From Erysipelotrichaceae bacterium (GTDB taxonomy: Bacteria; Bacillota_I; Bacilli_A; Erysipelotrichales; Erysipelotrichaceae), in assembly GCA_030533035.1 (NCBI GenBank), contig JAUNJW010000113.1, positions 1 to 6,710 on the forward strand: a stretch of DNA of 6,710 nt, written 5' to 3'. Both the position numbers and the translations under genes were made by a program. Positions 1 through 5,481 of this stretch are shown one piece after another (the stretch's first letter is position 1; every line of letters begins with the position of its first letter). Below the pieces are notes generated by a model that was not told the DNA's origin, searched no databases, and saw only the letters and a list, made by a program, of their open reading frames with translations.

Positions 1-145
1 CGACCGTTCCTTCGGCATATTCCGTCGATACAATGATATGGTCATACTTGTCCTGGTAAAAGCTGACCTCATACTCCGGGCTTGTCTGCTTCAGAGCCCA
101 GTCTTTATACTGTTTCAGCAATGAAAGGTTTGCGTCTTCACTCAT
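1..145 (-). CDS. N-terminal fragment of an unidentified protein, cut by the window edge
   Basis: An open frame starts with ATG at 143-145 and runs off the left edge without a stop, giving 48 residues that begin MSEDANLSLLKQYKDWALKQ and end near HIIVSTEYAEGTV. An AAAGGA-type ribosome binding site lies a few bases upstream (about 153-158) and a plausible extended -10 promoter lies behind it, which supports this start. The fragment is soluble in character, mixed charged and aromatic, with no signal peptide or membrane segment. I do not recognise the family. It follows the glgB terminator, so it is probably transcribed separately from glgB. No function can be given. Confidence 0.6.
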   Translation of the reverse strand, partial: MSEDANLSLLKQYKDWALKQTSPEYEVSFYQDKYDHIIVSTEYAEGTV

Positions 146-168
146 ATCCCGGTCCTTTCTTAAATTTC

Positions 169-197
169 ATTGTATCATGCATTCCGCCGTGTGAAAA
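169..197 (-). promoter_or_regulatory. Probable sigma-70/SigA promoter of the left-edge gene
   Basis: On the minus strand there is an extended -10, TG-A-TACAAT, with TACAAT at 169-174 and TG at 176-177. A weak -35 (TTTTCA, 192-197) is spaced by 17 bases. The -35 lies inside the T-tract of the glgB terminator. The transcript would have a 5' leader of roughly 20 nt before the start codon at 145. This is pattern recognition only. Confidence 0.45.
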
Positions 198-224
198 AAC
201 AAAGAGCCCCGCAGGCGCGGGGCT
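194..224 (-). terminator. Rho-independent terminator of glgB
   Basis: A perfect 8-bp GC-rich stem (AGCCCCGC at 205-212 pairing with GCGGGGCT at 217-224) closes a 4-base loop. In minus-strand direction it is followed by CTTTGTTTTTTC. The hairpin begins 11 bases after the glgB stop codon. The opposite side has no T-run, so it acts only on the minus strand. Confidence 0.9.
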
Positions 225-235
225 GTAGAAATTTC

Positions 236-2263
236 TTACTCGTTGAATTTGAAGACTGCGCAGCCATAGGCAGGCAGAGGATATTCAACACGGAACGGCT
301 GGCCGTCGCATTCACCCTTCTTCGCAGTGAACGCTGTCTTCTTGCCGGAATCCGCTGTCACAGCACCGTCCTTGTCGAAGATCAGTGTATATCTGCCCTT
401 CTTGGGAACGCCGACCATGTAGTCTGTTCTTTCAACCGGTGTGAAGTTGACAACGAACAGCAGACTGTTTTTCTTTGTGCCGTCTCTTCTGATGAAGGAG
501 AAGATGGAACGTGACGCGTCATCCGCGTTGACCCAGGAGAAGCCTTCCCAGGAGTCATCCAGTTTGTACATTGCCGGATACTTCTTATACATGTGGAGCA
601 GGTCTCTCATGAAGTTCTGGACACCCTTGTTGAGCGGTTCATCGCACAGCCACCAGTCAAGCTGGACCTTTTCATCCCATTCATGATACTGGGCGAAGTC
701 CTGGCCCATGAAGAGCAGCTTCTTGCCGGCATGGCCGAACATGAACAGATAGCCGCACTTCAGGTTGGCGAACTTGTCGACCTCATAGCCGGGCATCTTG
801 TTGATCATGGAACACTTCAGATGGACGACTTCGTCATGCGAGAGGACGAGGATGTATTTTTCACTTGTGGCATAGCTCATGCCGAATGTCATCTTGTTGT
901 GGTTGTCCTTGCGGAAGAACGGATCCAGCTTCATGTAATCGAGGAAGTCATGCATCCAGCCCATGTTCCACTTGTAGGTGAAGCCAAGGCCGTCATCTTC
1001 CGGAGCGGCTGTGACCTTCGGCCATGCCGTGGATTCTTCAGCGATGATGATGGCGCCGTCTTTTCTGCCTCTGATGACAGAATTGAGGTGCTTGAAGAAT
1101 TCCATCGCGTCGAGGTTGCCGTTTCCGCCGTACTTGTTCGGAACCCACTGGCCGTCCTTGCGGCCGTAGTCCAGATACAGCATGGAAGCGACCGCGTCCA
1201 CACGCAGTCCGTCAATATGGTATTCATCATACCAGTAGAGGGCGTTGCCGATCATGAAGTTGAGAACTTCAGGCTTGGAATAGTCGAAGCACTTTGTGCC
1301 CCAGTCAGGATGTTCACCCATTCTCGGATCTGCATATTCAAACAGCGCCTCGCCGTCGAAATCCGCCAGGCCGTGGGCATCCTTCGGGAAGTGGGCAGGA
1401 ACCCAGTCGAGAATGACGCCGATGTTGTGCTGGTGCAGGTAATCAACCAGATACATGAATTCCTTCGGTTCGCCGTATCTGCTTGTCGGTGCATAATAGC
1501 CGGTGACCTGATAGCCCCAGGAGCCGTCAAACGGATATTCAGCGATACCCATCAGCTCGACATGGGTGTATCCCATGTACTCACAGTAATCCACGAGTTC
1601 CTTGGCATACTGTGAATAGTTCAGGAATCCGTCTTTCCAGTCTGTGTTGTCATTTTTGAACCAGGAACCCAGATGGCACTCATAAATTGCCATCGGTTCG
1701 GCGAATGTATTCTTCTTCGCTCTTTCCGTCATCCACTTGGCGTCATCCCAGTTGTAGCCGTCGATGTCGGCTGTCTTGCTGGCGGTGCCGGGACGGAACT
1801 CAGCCGAGAATCCGTACGGGTCAGCCTTGTAAAGAATGTCACCGCTCTTTGTGTGGATGGCATATTTGTAAAGTTCGCCATATCCCATGTCAGGGATGAA
1901 GCCTTCCCAGACGCCGCTTGTTTCCAGCGGGATCATATAGTTGGCCTGGGGGTTCCAGCCGTTGCGGTCGCAGACGATGGCAACTGCTTTTGCGTGCGGT
2001 GCCCAGACTGCGAAATGCATGCCGTTGCGGCCTTCATGGACAGCGTGGTGGGCGCCCATTTTTTTGTAAACTTTATAGTCTCTGCCGGCGTTGATCAGGT
2101 AGCGGTCAAATCCGGTCAGGAAGACAGGATCAAGTTCCTGTTTCTTTTCAGCCTTAACTGTTTTCTTCTTTGCCGCGGTTTTGACAGCCGCTTTTTTTGC
2201 AGTCGCCTTTTCAGCTGTTTTCTTAGCAGCTGCCTTTTTGACTGTCTTTTCTTTCTCAGCCAT
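236..2263 (-). CDS. glgB: 1,4-alpha-glucan (glycogen) branching enzyme with a Lys/Ala-rich N-terminal tail
   Basis: This 675-residue GH13 enzyme cuts an alpha-1,4-glucan chain and rejoins it as an alpha-1,6 branch during cytoplasmic glycogen synthesis. Visible domains are a Lys/Ala-rich tail (residues 1-43), a CBM48-like beta domain (about 72-160, with GMHFAVWAPHA and GWNP), the catalytic barrel, and a C-terminal beta domain (about 575-675). GH13 landmarks are DWVPAHFPKD (D286), GLRVDAV (nucleophile D356), AEEST (acid/base E409) and LSHDE (D477), so it should be active. Without the tail the length is normal for short bacterial GlgB proteins. AAGGAGG at 2268-2274, four bases from the ATG, supports the start. 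The next Met (69) would lose the whole lead-in, so the tail appears genuinely translated. It is monocistronic between two terminators, and no other glycogen gene is in view. Confidence 0.96.
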   Translation of the reverse strand: MAEKEKTVKKAAAKKTAEKATAKKAAVKTAAKKKTVKAEKKQELDPVFLTGFDRYLINAGRDYKVYKKMGAHHAVHEGRNGMHFAVWAPHAKAVAIVCDRNGWNPQANYMIPLETSGVWEGFIPDMGYGELYKYAIHTKSGDILYKADPYGFSAEFRPGTASKTADIDGYNWDDAKWMTERAKKNTFAEPMAIYECHLGSWFKNDNTDWKDGFLNYSQYAKELVDYCEYMGYTHVELMGIAEYPFDGSWGYQVTGYYAPTSRYGEPKEFMYLVDYLHQHNIGVILDWVPAHFPKDAHGLADFDGEALFEYADPRMGEHPDWGTKCFDYSKPEVLNFMIGNALYWYDEYHIDGLRVDAVASMLYLDYGRKDGQWVPNKYGGNGNLDAMEFFKHLNSVIRGRKDGAIIIAEESTAWPKVTAAPEDDGLGFTYKWNMGWMHDFLDYMKLDPFFRKDNHNKMTFGMSYATSEKYILVLSHDEVVHLKCSMINKMPGYEVDKFANLKCGYLFMFGHAGKKLLFMGQDFAQYHEWDEKVQLDWWLCDEPLNKGVQNFMRDLLHMYKKYPAMYKLDDSWEGFSWVNADDASRSIFSFIRRDGTKKNSLLFVVNFTPVERTDYMVGVPKKGRYTLIFDKDGAVTADSGKKTAFTAKKGECDGQPFRVEYPLPAYGCAVFKFNE
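2135..2263 (-). other. Coding region of the histone-H1-like basic tail of GlgB
   Basis: Residues 1-43 of GlgB consist almost only of Lys, Ala, Thr, Val and Glu, in irregular AxKK/AAKK units (KKAAAKK, ATAKKAA, TAAKKK). There is no hydrophobic core and no signal peptide. The composition resembles the Lys/Ala-rich tails of bacterial histone-H1-like proteins. It is expected to be disordered and strongly basic. Its role in a branching enzyme is unknown; binding to a polyanion, nucleoid, membrane or protein partner is conjecture. Confidence 0.75.
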
Positions 2264-2267
2264 ATTG

Positions 2268-2332
2268 CCTCCTTAAACCTTGTGCTGATCTGAATAAATT
2301 TAATTATTTGAAATTCAGTTTATCTGCTTCAA
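2268..2332 (-). promoter_or_regulatory. Probable glgB promoter and ribosome binding site
   Basis: The AT-rich stretch between the rnf terminator and glgB contains TTGAAG (2327-2332) and AATAAT (2303-2308) spaced by 18 bases, followed by the strong site AAGGAGG (2268-2274). A second possible pair, TGTGAC (2356-2361) and TATAAA (2334-2339) with 16 bases between, lies just upstream. I cannot choose between them. The preceding terminator makes a promoter in this gap necessary. Confidence 0.4.
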
Positions 2333-2393
2333 TTTTATAACATTCATGCCCTTCCGTCACAGATTTTTATATGAATGACATAGATAAAAACGC

Positions 2394-2432
2394 AAAAAAA
2401 ACCTCATTGCATGCATTTCGCACGCAATGAGG
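2394..2432 (-). terminator. Rho-independent terminator of the rnf operon
   Basis: A perfect 9-bp stem (CCTCATTGC at 2402-2410 with GCAATGAGG at 2424-2432) continues after one mismatch into 3 more pairs around a 5-base loop. On the minus strand it is followed at once by eight T residues (2394-2401) and a further T-run. The hairpin starts 12 bases after the rnfB stop codon, which marks that stop as the natural end of the operon. Confidence 0.93.
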
Positions 2433-2444
2433 CATTTTCTCAGT

Positions 2445-2726
2445 TCAGCCGGCGTGTTCCGCCAGATAAGCGGCGATCGCCGCCCTGGCATCCGGTTTGC
2501 AGGGTTTGCATTTATCAATTGTTGTCCCGCCTTCAACAAGCTTGGCCGCCATGCCGGCACAGCCCGGGTTGCCGCAGCCGCCGCAGTTGTAGCCCGGCAG
2601 CATTGCCAGAACTTCTTCCACGCGGTGGTCTTCCTCGACATAAAGCTTGACGCTTGCCACACCGAGCAGAACACCGATGACGCCGCCAAGGATGAGCATC
2701 AACAATACAGCTTTAATGATCTCCAT
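2445..2726 (-). CDS. rnfB: Short RnfB: membrane anchor plus one 4Fe-4S motif, no ferredoxin domains
   Basis: RnfB is the subunit that takes electrons from reduced ferredoxin and passes them toward the membrane part of Rnf. This 93-residue protein matches the RnfB N-terminus: a membrane helix (about 4-26), the conserved EEDHRVEEVLAMLPG segment, and a 4Fe-4S motif C48-x2-C51-x4-C56-x16-C73. A fifth cysteine, C76, sits where the family usually has Pro-Gly. The protein stops at residue 93 instead of continuing into the tandem 2[4Fe-4S] ferredoxin domains of ordinary RnfB. The TGA is followed 12 bases later by the operon terminator, and no ferredoxin motif is visible in the other frames, so this is a naturally short form rather than a frameshift. 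GAGGAA at 2731-2736 supports the start, which overlaps the preceding gene by 14 bases. Confidence 0.85.
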   Translation of the reverse strand: MEIIKAVLLMLILGGVIGVLLGVASVKLYVEEDHRVEEVLAMLPGYNCGGCGNPGCAGMAAKLVEGGTTIDKCKPCKPDARAAIAAYLAEHAG

Positions 2727-2910
2727 TTTCTTCCTCTTTCATTTCCAAAAATTTGCTTCTGAGTGCACAGTCGCCGATTCCGCATGCCGCGCAGTCAGGC
2801 TTGATATTTTCGCATCCCTCCGGAACCGGCGTCTGCCTGTTGCGGATATACAGGAACGCGTTGAGACCGACCAGGGCGCCGGCAATCAGAATCGCAAAGA
2901 CTACCTGCAT
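2713..2910 (-). CDS. Small Cys-rich single-span membrane protein within the rnf operon
   Basis: This 65-residue protein has one N-terminal membrane helix (about 2-22), a short basic turn (IRNRQ), then four cysteines C33-x6-C40-x2-C43-x4-C48 and an acidic C-terminus. I do not recognise a named family. The C-x2-C-x4-C spacing equals that at the start of the RnfB iron-sulfur motif next door, so it could bind a cluster. The layout of one TM plus four Cys also recalls NqrM, the iron-insertion factor for Na+-NQR, whose NqrD/E subunits are homologous to RnfE/A. FeoB-associated Cys-rich proteins are another look-alike. It begins 3 bases after the rnfA stop, in the same frame, with only a poor ribosome binding site, so translational coupling to rnfA is likely. 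Its 3' end overlaps the rnfB start. Confidence 0.8.
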   Translation of the reverse strand: MQVVFAILIAGALVGLNAFLYIRNRQTPVPEGCENIKPDCAACGIGDCALRSKFLEMKEEENGDH

Positions 2911-2913
2911 CGC

Positions 2914-3486
2914 TTATACCAGTCCTGACAGGGAGGAGAAGGCGATCGCCATGATGGCAGCGATGATGAAGGCAATCGGGTTGCCCTCAAATGCCTTGGG
3001 AACATCGTTTCCTCTTAAGCGTTCACGGATGGTGGAGAAAATGCAGAGCATTAACATGAAGCCGGCCGGGACGCCGATGGAGTTGACGATGGTTTCGATC
3101 AGGTTGTATTCCTGGGTGATGTTGTCGAGTGCGACATAGAGAACTGCACAGTTTGTTGTGATCAGCGGCAGGTAGATACCCAGCTGCTTGTAAAGCGTCG
3201 GGCTGTTCTTCTTGATGAACAGTTCAACAAACTGGACGAACGCGGCGATCAGCAGGATGAAGCAGATCAGCTTCATGTATTCCAGGTGCAGCGGCACCAG
3301 GACGCCATAGTACAGGCCCCAGGAGAGAACCGATGCGCAGAAGACTACGAAGATAACTGCCAGACCCATGCCGACTGCGGATTCCATCTTTGTGGAAACG
3401 CCCATGAACGGGCACATGCCGATGAACTTGGAAAGAATAATGTTATTGATCAGCATGCCGCTGATGAACAATGTAAACAGATTCAT
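2914..3486 (-). CDS. rnfA: Rnf complex integral membrane subunit RnfA
   Basis: RnfA is one of the two homologous membrane subunits that form the ion-translocating core of Rnf and share an intramembrane 2Fe-2S centre with RnfE. The 190-residue length is canonical. It is hydrophobic throughout with about six membrane helices. Family hallmarks are visible: NNIILSKFIGMCPFMGVS near the start (C25), SPTLYKQLGIYLPLITTNCAVL (C113) in the middle, and a C-terminal hydrophobic segment ending SLSGLV. C25 and C113 are the expected cluster ligands. The ATG overlaps the rnfE stop by one base (TAATG), and AGGGGAG at 3493-3499 precedes it. Nothing in this subunit departs from the family. Confidence 0.97.
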   Translation of the reverse strand: MNLFTLFISGMLINNIILSKFIGMCPFMGVSTKMESAVGMGLAVIFVVFCASVLSWGLYYGVLVPLHLEYMKLICFILLIAAFVQFVELFIKKNSPTLYKQLGIYLPLITTNCAVLYVALDNITQEYNLIETIVNSIGVPAGFMLMLCIFSTIRERLRGNDVPKAFEGNPIAFIIAAIMAIAFSSLSGLV

Positions 3487-4148
3487 TATTTACTCCCCTT
3501 CTTCTTTGAAGCACCTTCCAGGTGGTTCTTGTGAGCTGCGCAGGCAGCTGCCAGACATGCGAATGTGATGAATGCGCCGAACTGCTCCTTGAAGAACGGC
3601 AGCTCGAATCCTTCCGGAATCAGACGCAGTGAGAAGATCTCAGCGTTGGTGAACGGATTGGACATGGACAGGATTCCTGTTCCGAGGATCTGTCTGATGA
3701 AGGACATCGCCATGATACTCAGTGTATAGGAGATACCCATAGACACACCGTCCGCGACTGACGGGCCGATCGGGTTCATGGAAGCGAACGCTTCGGCACG
3801 GCCGAGGATGATGCAGTTGACGACGATCAGGTCAATGAAGGCGCCGAGTGCTGAGTACAGGCTCGGTGTATATGCCTGGATCAGCATGCCGACGATGGTG
3901 ACCAGCGTCGCGATAATGACGATGTAAACCGGGATATGGATGTCATCAGGTGTGTAGTTTCTGACTGCTGAAACCAAAATGTTGGACAGGGTCAGGACGA
4001 CTGTAACCGCAATACCCATACCGATCGCGTTGTTGATATTGGTTGTGATAGCCAGTGATGAACAGATACCCAGATAAAGTCCGAAGACCGGGTTCTCGAT
4101 CAGCAGCCTGTTGAGCAGGCCGCCTTTGTTTTCTTTCTTTTCGCTCAT
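3486..4148 (-). CDS. rnfE: Rnf complex integral membrane subunit RnfE
   Basis: RnfE is the partner of RnfA in the membrane core and contributes ligands to the shared intramembrane iron-sulfur centre. It has 220 residues, about six membrane helices, an N-terminal cytoplasmic basic segment (MSEKKENKGG) and a Lys-rich C-terminus. Motifs are ENPVFGLYLGICSSLAITT (C29) and LIVVNCIILGRAEAFA (C112). Two positions depart from the sequence I expect: CSS instead of CPT after C29, and FIDLIVVNC instead of FIPLIVVNC, which places Asp106 close to the cluster ligand. The start is supported by GAGGAGG at 4154-4160, five bases upstream. It follows rnfG by 12 bases. Confidence 0.97.
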   Translation of the reverse strand: MSEKKENKGGLLNRLLIENPVFGLYLGICSSLAITTNINNAIGMGIAVTVVLTLSNILVSAVRNYTPDDIHIPVYIVIIATLVTIVGMLIQAYTPSLYSALGAFIDLIVVNCIILGRAEAFASMNPIGPSVADGVSMGISYTLSIMAMSFIRQILGTGILSMSNPFTNAEIFSLRLIPEGFELPFFKEQFGAFITFACLAAACAAHKNHLEGASKKKGSK

Positions 4149-4160
4149 AACTGCCTCCTC

Positions 4161-5465
4161 TTAGTTGCCTGCCGCCTGCAGGGCTGCGGCTGCCATCGCT
4201 CTGAGCGACTTGCTTGTCAGCGATGCACCGGATGTTGCGTCGATGGCGGAATCAAGGGAAGCTCCCTCGAATTTAGCAAGTTCCGCGTCTGCTGTGGCGG
4301 CGTCGCCGACACCGGTTGTGTCGCCGAATTCATCAACAGCAATGGATACGATTGTGCCTTTATCCTTGTTGACGGTAATGGTTGCCTTGTTTGTGCCCTC
4401 AAAACCTTTGGCTGAGCACTTGTAAACATAGGCGGAAGAATCAATATTGCTCCAGACACGGCAGATAACTTCGTTTTCACTGAAGTCCTCTGATCCGAGA
4501 GTGCCCTCAGCCGGCAGGTCGCCGCCGTTCATTCCAGACGGGTCTTTTCCTGCTGCTGTGTTGAGGGCTGCGGCTGCCATCGCTCTGACGGAGCGGCTGG
4601 TGAAGCTGGCGCCTGTGGTCGCGTCGATCACGGCGTCAATGCCTGCGCCCTGGTAAGCTGCGAGAGCGGAATCAGATGTGGCCGCATCGCCGACGCCGAC
4701 TGTGTCGCCGAATGCTGTGATTGAAATCATTTCAATCTTGCCTTCGGCAACATTGACTGTGACAAACGCTTCGTTTGTTCCTTCAAAACCCTTGGCTGTG
4801 CACTGATAAACCGCTGTTGTGCCGTCGTTGGAAACTTCCTCGATTGTCACGTCATTCTTCGAGAAATCTTCTTCGCCAAGAGGCAGTGTTCCTTCAGGTT
4901 CCGGTGCTGCCGGGGCAGCGTTGGGATCATAGGAGATGCCCTGCATGTTGTTGAAGATTGCCTTGGCTGCGTCGATGCCCTTCTGGACCGCTGTACTTGT
5001 CAGGGTCGCGCCGGAGAGCAGCGGAACCGGATCGCTGGAAGTCAGGCTTGTGATTGTTGAAATATATTCATCCTCGAAGGCACGGGCGCCGATGCCGCTT
5101 GTTTCCTGCTGCTCAAGAGCTGTATAGCCGGAAACCTTGCCGTCGTTGTCGAAGCCGACCATGAAGGTGAAGCCGTTGGAGTTGTAGCCGACGCCATGGA
5201 GTGTGAAGACATATCCTTTGCCTTCCGCTTCATAGATGCCGTCGACCAGGCCTGTTTCATCCTGGCTGATCAGGTCAGCTGTAACATCCTTGAAATTTGC
5301 GCCGGGGTAAATCTGCTCGAGACTTGCCTTGACTGTTGCCAGGGCATTCTCGGCGATGATCGGCGCTGTGATTGTATTGACAACCGACAGCAGCAGACCG
5401 CATACCGCGCAGAGAGTACCGAGAAGAAGTGCTTTATACTGAGCTGAGTTTTTATCAAGTTTCAT
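4161..5465 (-). CDS. rnfG: RnfG with two extra FMN-binding-like domains (three in total)
   Basis: RnfG is the membrane-anchored flavoprotein of Rnf, carrying FMN covalently bound to a threonine on the extracytoplasmic side. Residues 1-172 are an ordinary RnfG: membrane helix (about 11-33), ETSGIGARAFEDEY (121-134) and SGATLTS with T154 as the expected flavinylated residue. Ordinary RnfG ends soon after this at about 200 residues; this one has 434. After a Pro/Ala/Glu linker (181-191) come two more domains, 192-306 with DATTGASFTS (S287) and 321-434 with DATSGASLTS (S415). Both repeat the GDT.GVGDAA and SGAx signatures of the FMN_bind fold. The last is very similar to the repeats at the end of RnfD. 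The start is supported by GAGGAGG at 5475-5481, nine bases upstream, and the gene lies 16 bases after rnfD. Whether the serine motifs are flavinylated is unknown. Confidence 0.94.
   Translation of the reverse strand: MKLDKNSAQYKALLLGTLCAVCGLLLSVVNTITAPIIAENALATVKASLEQIYPGANFKDVTADLISQDETGLVDGIYEAEGKGYVFTLHGVGYNSNGFTFMVGFDNDGKVSGYTALEQQETSGIGARAFEDEYISTITSLTSSDPVPLLSGATLTSTAVQKGIDAAKAIFNNMQGISYDPNAAPAAPEPEGTLPLGEEDFSKNDVTIEEVSNDGTTAVYQCTAKGFEGTNEAFVTVNVAEGKIEMISITAFGDTVGVGDAATSDSALAAYQGAGIDAVIDATTGASFTSRSVRAMAAAALNTAAGKDPSGMNGGDLPAEGTLGSEDFSENEVICRVWSNIDSSAYVYKCSAKGFEGTNKATITVNKDKGTIVSIAVDEFGDTTGVGDAATADAELAKFEGASLDSAIDATSGASLTSKSLRAMAAAALQAAGN
4164..4505 (-). repeat. FMN-binding-like repeat 4 (RnfG third domain)
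   Basis: This codes for RnfG residues 321-434: EDFS, a Cys pair C335-x14-C350 (CRVWSN to YVYKC), KGFEGTNKATITVNKD, DEFGDTTGVGDAATADAELA, DATSGASLTS, LRAMAAAAL and AAGN at the stop. By eye it is roughly three-quarters or more identical to the RnfD repeats. The similarity is visible at the DNA level, including a 25-base exact match (4315-4339 with 5639-5663). Confidence 0.88.
4548..4892 (-). repeat. FMN-binding-like repeat 3 (RnfG second domain), divergent copy
   Basis: This codes for RnfG residues 192-306. It keeps EDFS, KGFEGTN, FGDTVGVGDAATSDSALA, DATTGASFTS and VRAMAAAALN, but is clearly more diverged than the other three repeats. It lacks the first cysteine of the pair (only C222 remains) and has TGAS where the others have SGAS. 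Confidence 0.85.
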
Positions 5466-5481
5466 ATCCTGTTTCCTCCTC

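Noticed and set aside
806..823. HLKCSM in place of the common HGK(K/G)SL after the SHDEVV motif of GlgB
   Set aside because: The catalytic D356, E409 and D477 are all intact, and this is a plausible lineage variant. It is not enough to propose loss or change of activity.
593..1615. A 340-codon open frame on the plus strand opposite glgB
   Set aside because: It lies wholly antisense to a well-supported GH13 enzyme, has no convincing ribosome binding site and shows no recognisable domain. It is a by-product of the glgB codon pattern.
1673..2293. A 206-codon plus-strand open frame ending in a Cys/Phe/Leu-rich stretch
   Set aside because: It is antisense to the 5' half of glgB. The odd C-terminus is the complement of the Lys/Ala-rich tail codons, not a membrane or metal-binding domain.
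2357..2689. A frame overlapping rnfB considered as the missing ferredoxin part after a frameshift
   Set aside because: Its product lacks the CxxCxxCxxxCP clusters of a ferredoxin domain and runs through the operon terminator. The rnfB frame ends cleanly before the hairpin.
2427..2762. Plus-strand open frame across the rnfB and small Cys-protein region
   Set aside because: It is antisense to both genes and to the terminator. The minus-strand frames have clear family motifs and ribosome binding sites.
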